Shown in pieces: positions 8,440 to 17,787 of a DNA stretch of 39,236 nucleotides (positions are counted from its first letter, which is position 1; every line of letters begins with the position of its first letter). The notes beneath the pieces are model-generated. The model had not been told where the DNA came from. It did no database searches and worked only from the letters and a program-made list of their open reading frames with translations. Source of the DNA: Bacteroidales bacterium (GTDB lineage: Bacteria; Bacteroidota; Bacteroidia; Bacteroidales; PXBB01). The DNA is taken from NCBI GenBank assembly GCA_028698995.1, contig JAQVVM010000044.1:1-39236 (forward strand). Direction: 5' to 3'. Made by a program: the position numbers and the translations under genes.

Positions 8440-9699
8440 ATGGATGAGCCGGTAATAGTTGTAAGAGATATTTCGAAGCATTATGCTATTAACGCTTATA
8501 GAAAAAATGACAGATCGAAACATATTAAACAAAGACTTGAACATTTTCCAATATTCAAAAAAAAAGAAAAATTCAAGAACTTAAATGTGCTTGGCAATAT
8601 AAACTTTACCCTTAACAAAGGTGATGTTTTAGGTGTTGTGGGACCTAATGGCTCTGGGAAAAGCACGCTTTTGAAGATAATAACCGGTATAACAAAACCA
8701 AGTGCTGGTGATGTACTCATCAGAGGACATGTAGTTTCGGTCATGGAGCTTGGGGTTGGTTTTATTCAGGAGCTTTCCGGAAGAGAAAATGTTTTTCATA
8801 CAGCAGCCTTATTTGGTGAGAAAAGCAGGCTTATAGCTGAAAGCTATGATGCAATTGAAGCTTTTAGCGGATTGGAAGGTTTTATGGACATGCCCGTAAA
8901 ATATTATTCCAGTGGGATGTTTGCCCGTTTGGCTTTCTCAATTGTAGCTCATATTGAAGCCGATATTTACCTTTTTGATGAAGTTCTTGCTGTTGGAGAT
9001 AGCGATTTTAGAAGAAAAGCTCTTAATAAAATTAAATCATTGGTGGACAGCCATAAAACCATTATTCTGGTTTCACACAACCTTAATGAAATTGCAGAAG
9101 TCTGTAACTTAGTCATGCTGCTCGACAAAGGAAAGCTTAGAGCCTATGGCAGTCCTCTTGATGTTATTGACAGCCTTGCTCAGCAGTATTTTAACACGGG
9201 TTCTGAAAAAGGTTTAGACGATGGTTTTTCTGCCCTATCATGGAAAGCTCCGGGTTTTGAAAAACAAGGTAACATTTTAAGCCTTCAACACATTGAAATT
9301 AAACAAGAACCGCAAAACCAGAATCAAGGACTCAATAATCAATTTCCTGTAGATATTTTTTTTAAAGGCTTTATTATTGATGCTTCTTTTTCTTTTGAAG
9401 TTGCATTAACACTGACACTTCAATCGGGTTTTCCTATTGTCAATACATCCCACGTAATAATACCATCGGAAGATAAAAACAATGCCTCGTTTCTATGGCA
9501 AGTTCAAATTCCGACTCTTTTTATGAACCCCATGATTTATTTATTGGATGTATATGTTGTGGCTATTAAAAATGACTCCTCAAAGCTTATTTACAGCCTC
9601 CCGAAATGTCTCACTCTAAATGTTGAAGGAGAAGCAAATAATTCCAATTTAAGAAGAAACATAGGTGTTATAAATGCAGACTTTTTATGGAAACATTAG
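8440..9699 (+). CDS. Polysaccharide-export ABC transporter ATP-binding protein, Wzt-like
   Basis: The nucleotide-binding domain (about 1-245) has Walker A GPNGSGKST at 68-76, signature motif YSSGM at 156-160, Walker B YLFDEVLAVGD at 177-187 and the H-loop VSHN. ELGVGFIQELSGRENVF and the YSSGM variant are typical of the O-antigen/teichoic acid exporter group (Wzt, TagH). Residues about 260-419 form an extra C-terminal domain, as in Wzt proteins that recognise the end of the glycan chain. No membrane partner (Wzm-type permease) lies in the window, and its neighbours are glnS and a UbiA-like gene, so its transporter must be encoded elsewhere. Confidence 0.88.
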   Translation: MDEPVIVVRDISKHYAINAYRKNDRSKHIKQRLEHFPIFKKKEKFKNLNVLGNINFTLNKGDVLGVVGPNGSGKSTLLKIITGITKPSAGDVLIRGHVVSVMELGVGFIQELSGRENVFHTAALFGEKSRLIAESYDAIEAFSGLEGFMDMPVKYYSSGMFARLAFSIVAHIEADIYLFDEVLAVGDSDFRRKALNKIKSLVDSHKTIILVSHNLNEIAEVCNLVMLLDKGKLRAYGSPLDVIDSLAQQYFNTGSEKGLDDGFSALSWKAPGFEKQGNILSLQHIEIKQEPQNQNQGLNNQFPVDIFFKGFIIDASFSFEVALTLTLQSGFPIVNTSHVIIPSEDKNNASFLWQVQIPTLFMNPMIYLLDVYVVAIKNDSSKLIYSLPKCLTLNVEGEANNSNLRRNIGVINADFLWKH

Positions 9700-9724
9700 T
9701 TTATTTATTAACCAACTTAATTAA

Positions 9725-10573
9725 ATGAAATTAGCTCAGTCTTTCAGAGTTGGTGAAGCTTTTTTGATGAGTGGCTTTTTTATGATAGCTGCTGTTTTTG
9801 CTATTTCGGAATGGCATTTTGATTTATTATTAAAAAGTATATTGATTTTTCTGTCTGTTTTTTTTCTGATTTTATCAGTTTACGCCTTCAATGCCTTGTG
9901 CGGCATACACCATGATAAGTTTAATTTCAGGCTTTCTGCTTTAAGAAAAATACCCTCAGACATGTATTTTATAGCGTTTTTAGTTTTTTTGATTATATCA
10001 CTTTTTTTAGCATGGCTCATTTCGCCCCAATTAATTATATATATTATCTCAATAAAAATATTTTGGGTGTTTTATTCTTTACCGGTAGTTGGACTGAAAA
10101 ACTTTGCTTTTTCTGGTTCCATATTACATTTTGTGACACAAGTGTTTCACTTTAATATGGTTTTTTCTGTTTATCAGGATATTGGCACACATTCCATATT
10201 GATATCTTTATTTTTTGCCTTTATCTTTGCAGCAGGACATCTTAATCATGAAGTTATAGATTTTGAAGCAGATTCATCTGTAAAATTAAAAACAACAGCT
10301 GCTGTTTTGGGCATTAAAGCAACCGTGAAGCTATCTACAGCTGTTTTTATTACAGCACATTTCTTTTTAATTCCTTTGTTCTTATTCGATTACATTTCCC
10401 TTTATGTGTTGCTGTGTTTCTTGGTTGCTTTACTTTTTCAGCTTTTTAGCCTGATTAAATATTACAATCACTTTTTAAGCGACATGAACACTCGCATGAC
10501 ATATCGAAAAATATACAGACTTCTATACTTTTTTGCTTGCCTGTGTATAATTCTGATAAAATTTGCTTTTTAG
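9725..10573 (+). CDS. UbiA-family prenyltransferase-like membrane protein
   Basis: This 282-residue protein has about eight to nine membrane helices. HEVIDFEADSSVKLKTTAAV at 175-194 matches the second aspartate-rich motif of UbiA enzymes (DxxDxEGD...K..T..v.lG). The first motif, normally NDxxDxxxD, is degenerate here: N56 and D64 remain in FNALCGIHHDKFN. UbiA proteins transfer polyprenyl groups to aromatic rings or polyols in the membrane. The altered first site makes the substrate, or even the activity, uncertain. It follows the ABC ATPase by 25 bases on the same strand. Prenylation of a quinone, haem or lipid precursor are all possible. Confidence 0.7.
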   Translation: MKLAQSFRVGEAFLMSGFFMIAAVFAISEWHFDLLLKSILIFLSVFFLILSVYAFNALCGIHHDKFNFRLSALRKIPSDMYFIAFLVFLIISLFLAWLISPQLIIYIISIKIFWVFYSLPVVGLKNFAFSGSILHFVTQVFHFNMVFSVYQDIGTHSILISLFFAFIFAAGHLNHEVIDFEADSSVKLKTTAAVLGIKATVKLSTAVFITAHFFLIPLFLFDYISLYVLLCFLVALLFQLFSLIKYYNHFLSDMNTRMTYRKIYRLLYFFACLCIILIKFAF

Positions 10574-10620
10574 AAGAGAGAAGTAAAAAAAACTTAATAC
10601 TGTTCTTTAATGTTAAAAAT

Positions 10621-12126
10621 CTAACCGCAATGGATGAAGCTTTTAACAATTGCCATCAGTTCATCATCATTTTTAATTTCTGCTCTTAAATTTTTATCAT
10701 TAAAGGCTTTCAATTTGCTTACGGTTCCATCAATGATGCTTTGAGAAAAGACGTCATATTTTTTGTAAATATCCGCATGTTTTATCAAACAATCTGCTGA
10801 CTCATAACATGATGTCGGTAATTTTTCCAATTCATCACATTTATTTTTATGAGCTTCCTTAAAAATATTGATATTTACATAGGTTTTGTCTGTAAAAGCT
10901 AAAGCATCGGACATTTCAAATCCATGACGTGCAGCTACAGCCAATCCTGCTAAAAAGAGATATACATCGGCAGAACCATCAGGACTTCGCATTTCAACAG
11001 TTTGCTTATACGTAAAAGAACCTTGATTTTCAGCTTCCAATGGATTAATTTTTTTCACCATATCGCTTGCACCAACCCATCCAAGAGGGACACGAACAAG
11101 CACAGAACGATTACGATCGCCCCAGCAGATATTGGTGGGAGCCTCTTGATGTGGTACGAGACGGAAATAGGAAGTGGGATTTGTATTGCCGAATGCAGTA
11201 AGTGATTGTGCCAGACTTAGATAACCGGCTATGGCTTTTTTGGCATTGTCATTAAGTTTACCTTCATTATCTACCATCATATTTTTTCCGTCTTTAGTGA
11301 GACGTGTATGAAAATGCATGCCACTACCTGCTTTACCGACAGAAATTTTTGGAGCAAAGGTTATTCCAACACCGTATTTATAGCCCAGCATGCGTAATAT
11401 CCATTTACACATTACAACCTGACGAGCAGCCTCATCAAGGCATGTAGGTAAAAATTCAATTTCATTTTGAGTATAATCATGTGTTTCTGTTGAAAAATTA
11501 CCCACTTCAGAATGCCCGTATTTAATATCTGAAAAACATTGAGAAAGTAAATAAAGAGCTTCACATCTTAAGTTGTCCCAGCGTGCAAATGGAGGTGATT
11601 CATGATAGCCTCTCTGATTGGTGCCGGGAAACAACGTGTTTTTTGGACTGATGACGTAATATTCCAATTCTCCCATAGCTTCAAACTGCATACCTGTAAC
11701 TTTGGTAAAAGCTTGATCGGCTTTGTTCATTATGTTTTCAGGAGCACCATCGTAGGGGATGCCGTCCTTGTTGAAAAAAGTACAGAAAATATCCATGGTG
11801 GGAATTTCTGCAAATGGGTTTATAAAAGCTGTTTTAAACTTAGGAATTACGTATAAATCGCTTGAGCCTGTTTCAATATGAGAAAACAAACTGGAACCAT
11901 CAAGTCTTTCTCCCGATGAAAATACCATGTCTAAATACTTTTTGGAAGTAATGGGAAAGTTAAGTGTTTTCAGTCTTCCGTCTCCTCCCACGTAACGAAA
12001 ATTGAACAGTTTAATGTCGTTTTCTGCAATATAACGCATCAAATCATTTTTTGTAAAATCGTTGGATGGTTTTCCTAGAAAACGCTCCAAGGGGTTTTGA
12101 GTTAAGTTCGTTGAAAAATTTGTCAT
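10621..12126 (-). CDS. Glutamine synthetase, type I-like
   Basis: This 501-residue protein makes glutamine from glutamate, ammonia and ATP. The N-terminal beta-grasp region (about 35-115) includes RLDGSSLFSHIETGSSDLY, and GELEYYV at 152-158 holds metal-ligand glutamates. NEIEFLP at 221-227 and GSGMHFHTRL at 267-276 are catalytic-core motifs. NPTSYFRLVPHQEAPTNICW (316-335), NRSVLVRVP and MRSPDGSADVYLFLA are the ATP and substrate motifs. The length fits GS type I (about 440-500), not the about 700-residue GSIII also common in Bacteroidota. The usual adenylylation-loop motif is not evident, so adenylylation control is unlikely. It follows the protease gene on the same strand but is separated from it by a terminator. 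It converges with the UbiA-like gene. Confidence 0.9.
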   Translation of the reverse strand: MTNFSTNLTQNPLERFLGKPSNDFTKNDLMRYIAENDIKLFNFRYVGGDGRLKTLNFPITSKKYLDMVFSSGERLDGSSLFSHIETGSSDLYVIPKFKTAFINPFAEIPTMDIFCTFFNKDGIPYDGAPENIMNKADQAFTKVTGMQFEAMGELEYYVISPKNTLFPGTNQRGYHESPPFARWDNLRCEALYLLSQCFSDIKYGHSEVGNFSTETHDYTQNEIEFLPTCLDEAARQVVMCKWILRMLGYKYGVGITFAPKISVGKAGSGMHFHTRLTKDGKNMMVDNEGKLNDNAKKAIAGYLSLAQSLTAFGNTNPTSYFRLVPHQEAPTNICWGDRNRSVLVRVPLGWVGASDMVKKINPLEAENQGSFTYKQTVEMRSPDGSADVYLFLAGLAVAARHGFEMSDALAFTDKTYVNINIFKEAHKNKCDELEKLPTSCYESADCLIKHADIYKKYDVFSQSIIDGTVSKLKAFNDKNLRAEIKNDDELMAIVKSFIHCG

Positions 12127-12160
12127 TTTATATATGTTTTTATGTTTTGCCTTAATTTGT

Positions 12161-12196
12161 AAAAAAAGTCTAACTAAAAATTATAGCCAGACTTTT
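12161..12196 (-). terminator. Intrinsic terminator of the M43 protease gene
   Basis: On the minus strand, AAAAGTCT (12196-12189) pairs with AGACTTTT (12171-12164). An inner CTA/TAG pairing sits across a 2x2 internal loop, and the hairpin runs directly into a run of seven T (complement of 12161-12167). It starts 17 bases after the protease stop and precedes the glutamine synthetase start by about 35 bases. Confidence 0.7.
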
Positions 12197-12212
12197 CTTA
12201 TAATAAATGATA

Positions 12213-14513
12213 CTAGTAAACAACAATGCGTTTTACAAGCCTATTTTCTCCGTATGTAAAGTTAACAAAGTAAGTTCCAGCCACCAATTTGTTTTCAGCT
12301 CCGAAAGAAAACTGATGAGAGCCTTCTGAAAGGTTTTCATCTTTAACGACAGATACTTCCTTACCTAAAATATCACTTATACTGATTCTGATGTGGGCAT
12401 TTTCTGCAAGAGTGAAAGTAATACTTGTTTGTTCTGTAAAAGGATTCGGGAAAATATTTAAATCCAGATATTCGCTCAGACCATCTTCAATACCCACATT
12501 ATCATTATAAATATTGATGTCATCAATGTACAAATTATTACCCCCCAAATGTGTAAATTCAAATTTGAACATAACATTTGGATTTCCAGATATATTATTT
12601 AGTGCGGCAACTACTTCTTCTCTCCATTGATTATTTGTGGGGACAAATTCTGTTTCGCTTACCCCTGCAGTGCTGACGTTAACACCACTTATAATTTTTC
12701 TTGGTTGCCATGTCTGACCACAATTTGAAGAAACATATACTTTTAATTCTCCGAATACATCAATATTTCCTCCATTGAGTTGGTCAGCAATTGTACGTCC
12801 CTGATAGGCAAGCTGGAATTTCAAACGAGGATACTGAATGTTTGAAAGATCAAACGAGGGGGTAATAATGGCGTCCTTACTGTTTACAAGAGCGTCAAAG
12901 CTGTTAAGTTTTAAGGAATAACTGCCTGAAAAAGAAACACCACTTTTTCTTTCCCACTTAATTGAATCGGGGTCAGAATCTTCTGTAACCCATTCTGAAA
13001 AACTAGGGTTTGAATTTTCAAAACCATAGGCATAAGGTGCCGGATAATTACCGGTTGTTTCACCTACATAAATAAAGTTTTGTTTGGTAATGCTATCCGA
13101 TCCGGAACTATTTGTAACGATCAGCGTTACATCATAGATGCCGGGTGTATTGTAAACGACAGTAGGAAATGTATCTGTTGAGCTTGCAGGAGTACCACCA
13201 GGGAAAGTCCATTCCCATTGATCAGGTGTGCCATTATATGAAAAATCGGTAAACATTGTGTTGCCACCTGCACATAACATTTTTTTGGAAGCAATAAAAT
13301 CTGCTACAGGTGCACAAATTGAAACAGTAGTGTCAAGAACCCCTGTGGCAACAAGATTTTCATAAGACCAGAGATTGCGTCTCGTACTCATCAGGGTGGC
13401 ATTGATGCGGCTTAACTGACCATTTGTAAAAATATTCTGACATTGCCCATTGGCATAATCCATATAGTTTTCAATCATATCTGGTTCATCTCCATATCCA
13501 GTGATGCTGGTGGAACATGAATTAACACTGCCGGCAGCAGGACAACCTTGAGTTGCTGCAGCTACAGGGGGTGTGTCATCAACCTCATCACCGTTTATCC
13601 CAAGAAAGGACATATGGGTGCATGGATCAATACCAGCTATTTGGGCTAGAATATTTTGAAATGTATGATAGAGATTGAAAAAATGACCTGATTCATGGGT
13701 CATGACCCTGTTGAAGTTATTTATTCCTGAACCGGCCATACTCTGAGCAGTGCCAATAGTTCCTACACAGTCGTGACGTACCAGAACACCGTCTAAAAGA
13801 GTATCTCCTGCTGTGGGTGAAAGAGGATTGTCGGGTGTAAAAGGAGATAAGCCCCCAATGACTGCTCCGGCAGGAAGAATCATTCCTTCGGGGTAAATAA
13901 AGTTGACAGCATACACATTCATATACATTGAATAAGGCCATGCATTATCACGCATAACATTAAAATATGCATAATCTGTCCTTTGGTCAAAAGATCGGGT
14001 AATACCATCTGTACAGTTGCCCGCGGGATCTATTTTTGCCAGACGAAATTCAATCTGGTTGTTTGCAGCACGAGATTTAAACAAATAATGGGTGTTTGCA
14101 GTATCTGAGTTTTGCCTGTTATAATCCAGATTCAAATTCATAATGGCATCTTCTACCTGCTGACGGGAAATATTCTCTACTCCATATTTATGAATAACAT
14201 GAAACACAACAGGAATAATTCTTTTTCCATTTATTAATGTATCTGTACCCCTGTCACTTTTCAACAAAGGGGAATTGTTGTTAAATTGCTCCATGAGTTG
14301 ATTCATATTTTCTTCATAAACAAAATAATTATCAACAATCTGTGGGTTTTTTCGAGCATTTTCTAAAACAACTTCATCAAGAAAACAATGGTGAATTCTT
14401 AAATCGTTGCTTTTATTTTGGTGTTCTGCATGGTCACACTGCGCTACTAAATTATTATGAGCTAACAGGATAAAAAAGATAATGGCAATAATGCCGGTAA
14501 TTTTAATTTTCAT
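12213..14513 (-). CDS. Secreted M43 (pappalysin/cytophagalysin-like) metalloprotease with PKD and T9SS sorting domains
   Basis: The ATG at 14513 gives 766 residues starting with a signal peptide cleaved near AQC (24-26). The pro-region is followed by the catalytic domain with the zinc motif HESGHFFNLYH at 273-283 and a Met-turn ENYMDY at 348-353, both typical of M43. Next come a PKD domain (about 402-483; WTFPGGTPASS, VVYNTPGIYDVTLIV) and a jelly-roll-like region (about 490-690) with paired Trp/Phe strands. The C-terminal T9SS type A domain (about 690-766) has NIFPNPF at its start and ends in GTYFVNF...RLVKRIVVY. It should therefore be exported through T9SS to the surface or medium. An upstream ATG at 14606 would remove the signal peptide from the N-terminus. 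Confidence 0.9.
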   Translation of the reverse strand: MKIKITGIIAIIFFILLAHNNLVAQCDHAEHQNKSNDLRIHHCFLDEVVLENARKNPQIVDNYFVYEENMNQLMEQFNNNSPLLKSDRGTDTLINGKRIIPVVFHVIHKYGVENISRQQVEDAIMNLNLDYNRQNSDTANTHYLFKSRAANNQIEFRLAKIDPAGNCTDGITRSFDQRTDYAYFNVMRDNAWPYSMYMNVYAVNFIYPEGMILPAGAVIGGLSPFTPDNPLSPTAGDTLLDGVLVRHDCVGTIGTAQSMAGSGINNFNRVMTHESGHFFNLYHTFQNILAQIAGIDPCTHMSFLGINGDEVDDTPPVAAATQGCPAAGSVNSCSTSITGYGDEPDMIENYMDYANGQCQNIFTNGQLSRINATLMSTRRNLWSYENLVATGVLDTTVSICAPVADFIASKKMLCAGGNTMFTDFSYNGTPDQWEWTFPGGTPASSTDTFPTVVYNTPGIYDVTLIVTNSSGSDSITKQNFIYVGETTGNYPAPYAYGFENSNPSFSEWVTEDSDPDSIKWERKSGVSFSGSYSLKLNSFDALVNSKDAIITPSFDLSNIQYPRLKFQLAYQGRTIADQLNGGNIDVFGELKVYVSSNCGQTWQPRKIISGVNVSTAGVSETEFVPTNNQWREEVVAALNNISGNPNVMFKFEFTHLGGNNLYIDDINIYNDNVGIEDGLSEYLDLNIFPNPFTEQTSITFTLAENAHIRISISDILGKEVSVVKDENLSEGSHQFSFGAENKLVAGTYFVNFTYGENRLVKRIVVY

Positions 14514-14538
14514 GTGCTGTAATTTTTTGTTGTTGCAG

Positions 14539-14546
14539 CAAATATA
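14539..14546 (-). promoter_or_regulatory. Candidate -7 element for the M43 protease gene
   Basis: The minus-strand octamer TATATTTG is an exact TAnnTTTG match, 25 bases before the ATG at 14513. No convincing -33 TTTG is visible. Confidence 0.4.
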
Positions 14547-14683
14547 TGAAAATTTTATAAATAGGGTATAAAGAGAGAAGTTTTGAAAAAAATCATCTTT
14601 ATGCAACCTTTTTATTTTTTATTTGTCTGTATTAATAGAAGCCAAGAATTTTAAATTTATTATAAACCTTAAATTTTAATGCC

Positions 14684-17600
14684 ATGAAAAAGACAGTACT
14701 TTTATTTATTGCAATTGTGAGCTGCATAAGCTTACTCGCACAAAATCCCAATGATTTGGTTATCAGTGGTTATGTGACCAATTCAAACGGATTAGCTATG
14801 AACAACATTCAGGTTTGTGTTCATTCTGACAGTATGAATCCAAATCCATTTTCTCAATGCGTCTATACCAATCCTAACGGATGGTACACCATTACTGTTA
14901 CGAACGGAAGCCTTACAGGTTCCAATCAGATTTATATGGTATATATGGTTGACTGTAATAACCAGATGGTTATTGATACGGTTCAAAATATGCAGGGCGC
15001 TTTAAATGCTGTAACAGTTGATTTCGTGTACTGTCAACAAGCTCTGTGTGATGCCGGTTTTACTTATCAGGTAAACGGATTAAATGTGAATTTAACAAGT
15101 TCAAGCACCAATTCATCTTCACAGCACTATTGGAATTTTGGTGGTGGTTTAACTTCAACGGTAGCTAATCCGACAGTAATTTATCCAACAGCAGGTACTT
15201 ACGATGTTTGCCACCATATATGGGATAATAACTGTTCTGATACTGTCTGCCAGACTATAGTTGTAGGAAATACAACAAATTGTACTGCAAATTTTACTTA
15301 TCAGCTAAGTGGTCTTACTATTTCTTTAACTCCTGCTATGGCTAATACTTTAGCAACCTACAACTGGAGTTTTGGAGACGGCAGTACTTCAACACAGTAT
15401 AATGCTACCCATACTTATACTGCAGCCGGAACCTATACTGTTTGCTTGTTTGTATCAAATGGCTCCTGTACTGACAGTACTTGTCAAACAATAGTAGTCG
15501 GGAACACCACTAATTGTAATGTGAGCTTTACCTACTCAGGAGTTAATACTCCTCCCAATCAAATTCAGTTTACGGGTTCAGTATACCCCGGCATTTCTTT
15601 AACACAATGGCATTGGAATTTTGGTGATGGTACAAGTGTTTCCGGCCAACAAAATCCGCTGCATCAATATGCCCAGCCAGGAATCTATAGTGTTTGTGCA
15701 AGTATTGTTCAAAGCGGAGTTGTATTGTGTTCTTATTGTGATTCAGTCATAGTTGGCAATACTATTAATTGTCAAGCTTCCTTTACTCACAATCAGAATC
15801 CGAATGGGACTTATACCTTTACAGGTAGTTTCAATCCATCATCAGCAGCAACACAATGGACATGGAGTTTTGGCGACAGCACCGTTGGAACCGGACAAAC
15901 AATCACACACTTATTTCCAAACCCGGGTTATTATAATGTTTGTCTAACTGTAACTTCTACCAGTTGTCCCGCTGTAACCACATGCCAGACTATTTATGTA
16001 CAAGGAACCACATCAAATTGTAATGCCAATTTTACCTACCAGCAAAGTGGTGCTATTGTTCATTTTTACAACAATAACTCAGGTATTTCTCCAAGTCTAA
16101 CCATGCATTACTTTTGGGATTTCGGTGACAATACTAGCTCATCTCAGGTAAATCCTACTCATACATACACAAGCCCTGGTTCATATAACGTTTGTTTGAC
16201 AGTGTCTGATTCATTAAACAACTGTTATAACCAGTACTGCCAAATAATTACTATTGGTAATAATACAACTTGTCAGGCTTCATTCACTTTCACTTATGGG
16301 TCCGTATATAATGCCGCTTTCTTTGGCTCTTTCTCTCCCATGTCCAACAGCGTACAATGGCATTGGGATTTTGGAGATAGCACTACTTCAAATCTTCAGA
16401 ACCCTATCCATAATTTCCCCGGTCCCGGAACATACAATGTTTGTCTTACGGTGGTTACTTCAACAGCTACATGTCCTACAACTACTTATTGTCAAACAAT
16501 TACAATTCAAGGAAACCCATCAAGTTGTAATGCCTATTTCAACTACCTTATGAATAATGCCACGGTATATTTTCACAATGTTTATCCCTCGACTTCAACA
16601 AGCATGAACTATTTGTGGAATTTCGGGGACAGTACCACCTCAAATCTGCCTAATCCGGTACATACATATCTGACCTACGGCACTTATAATGTGTGTCTTT
16701 TTGTATGGGACAGCCTTTCAGGTTGCCAAGATCAGTTTTGTCAGACCATTGTCATTGGTAACAATGGAGGATTTAGTGGTAATGTTTTTGCAAGCGGAGT
16801 TCCTGCCGATATGGGGATTGTATATCTTTTAAGTGTTGTTCCTGTCCCTAATTCAATGACCAGTAATATTGTCGCCGTTGCCTCAACGCTTATTGATTCC
16901 GGTGGTTATTATCTTTTCCAAAATATTCCTTATGGCAATTATTTGGTACAAGCACATCTCGATCCATCCTCAACTTTCTTCTTCAGCCACCTGCCAACCT
17001 ATTACGGAGATGTATTATACTGGTCGCAGGCCACTTATGTAAATGTTGGTCAAGTCGGATTAACAATTCAGTACAATATCAATTTGATAAGCACGGTTGC
17101 TCTAAGCAATGGCAACGGTCAGATAAGTGGAAGTATCGTTCCCGGTGCAGGTAGTAAATCAATAACTGATATTGAAAATGTACAAGTTGTTCTTCTTGAT
17201 GAATTTGATACACCTTTGATTTACACTTATTCTGATGCAAATGGAGACTTCAGCTTTGATAATTTACCTTATGGTACATATAAGATTTATGCAGAAGTCT
17301 GGGGCAAAGATCCTGTTTCTGCAACCGTTATTCTCGATAACAGTAATTCTACAGTCAATAATGTGATTATTACCATAAACGAAGAAACCGTAATTGCAAG
17401 CATTAAAGATCTGCAAAACATTTATCTTGAACATATCAGTGAACTTTATCCAAATCCAGCAAGAGATAATGTTTATCTAGACTTTGATATGAAACAAAAT
17501 GCTAAAATTAAGATGGTGATACATAACATTTACGGGCAAGAAATCAAATCTGAAGAAATCAATGCTAACACAGGTGCTAACCGTCTTACTTTCAATGTAA

Positions 17601-17686
17601 ACAACTGGTCGGATGGTTTATATTTTGTCAGCTTGACCTTTAATGATCAATACCCGACAACAAAAATTCTCAACAAACTTAAATAA
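14684..17686 (+). CDS. Large secreted PKD-repeat protein with T9SS sorting domain
   Basis: This 1000-residue protein has a signal peptide (1-19, ending LLAQ). A carboxypeptidase-regulatory-like domain spans about 25-115. Seven PKD repeats lie at about 122-195, 200-272, 278-357, 363-440, 446-524, 530-608 and 614-691, each with the W-x-FGD-type core and a YNVCL-type strand. Two Cna-B/SdrD-like domains follow (about 696-800 and 812-905; DANGDFSFDNLPYGTYKIY). A T9SS type A domain closes the protein (about 915-1000; ELYPNPARDNVYLDF, then SDGLYFVSL...KILNKLK). No enzymatic motif is seen, so it is probably a surface adhesin or structural protein. It is divergent from the M43 protease and is followed by a strong terminator. 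Confidence 0.9.
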   Translation: MKKTVLLFIAIVSCISLLAQNPNDLVISGYVTNSNGLAMNNIQVCVHSDSMNPNPFSQCVYTNPNGWYTITVTNGSLTGSNQIYMVYMVDCNNQMVIDTVQNMQGALNAVTVDFVYCQQALCDAGFTYQVNGLNVNLTSSSTNSSSQHYWNFGGGLTSTVANPTVIYPTAGTYDVCHHIWDNNCSDTVCQTIVVGNTTNCTANFTYQLSGLTISLTPAMANTLATYNWSFGDGSTSTQYNATHTYTAAGTYTVCLFVSNGSCTDSTCQTIVVGNTTNCNVSFTYSGVNTPPNQIQFTGSVYPGISLTQWHWNFGDGTSVSGQQNPLHQYAQPGIYSVCASIVQSGVVLCSYCDSVIVGNTINCQASFTHNQNPNGTYTFTGSFNPSSAATQWTWSFGDSTVGTGQTITHLFPNPGYYNVCLTVTSTSCPAVTTCQTIYVQGTTSNCNANFTYQQSGAIVHFYNNNSGISPSLTMHYFWDFGDNTSSSQVNPTHTYTSPGSYNVCLTVSDSLNNCYNQYCQIITIGNNTTCQASFTFTYGSVYNAAFFGSFSPMSNSVQWHWDFGDSTTSNLQNPIHNFPGPGTYNVCLTVVTSTATCPTTTYCQTITIQGNPSSCNAYFNYLMNNATVYFHNVYPSTSTSMNYLWNFGDSTTSNLPNPVHTYLTYGTYNVCLFVWDSLSGCQDQFCQTIVIGNNGGFSGNVFASGVPADMGIVYLLSVVPVPNSMTSNIVAVASTLIDSGGYYLFQNIPYGNYLVQAHLDPSSTFFFSHLPTYYGDVLYWSQATYVNVGQVGLTIQYNINLISTVALSNGNGQISGSIVPGAGSKSITDIENVQVVLLDEFDTPLIYTYSDANGDFSFDNLPYGTYKIYAEVWGKDPVSATVILDNSNSTVNNVIITINEETVIASIKDLQNIYLEHISELYPNPARDNVYLDFDMKQNAKIKMVIHNIYGQEIKSEEINANTGANRLTFNVNNWSDGLYFVSLTFNDQYPTTKILNKLK
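15047..16756 (+). repeat. Seven tandem PKD repeats with a conserved cysteine pattern
   Basis: The repeats are about 75-80 codons each. Most share a boundary Cys (NCxAxFTY), a Cys in YNVCL or YDVC, and two Cys near the end, the last in CQTI. Four Cys per repeat suggests two disulfides within a repeat, or links between neighbours, in the oxidising envelope or exterior. DNA identity between copies is modest. Confidence 0.85.
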
Positions 17687-17703
17687 AAGGTTTTAAAAAC
17701 ACT

Positions 17704-17731
17704 GAAAAGGCTGCCTGATGGTGGCCTTTTC
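17704..17731 (+). terminator. Intrinsic terminator, probably bidirectional
   Basis: GAAAAGGC pairs with GCCTTTTC, extended by TGCC/GGTG (with two wobble pairs) around a TGAT loop. The total is a 12-bp stem followed by TGTTTTC. It lies 18 bases after the PKD protein stop and between convergent genes. In the minus direction it is followed by a run of five T, so it may also end the methyltransferase transcript. Confidence 0.75.
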
Positions 17732-17787
17732 TGTTTTCAACTGTTACTTGTTTTATGCGCAAAACAGGTGATGTTTATTATACCATA

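Noticed and set aside
14514-14683. Possible small RNA or riboswitch between the two T9SS cargo genes
   Set aside because: Only a promoter-like element is visible; I saw no conserved fold or terminator within the 170 bases.
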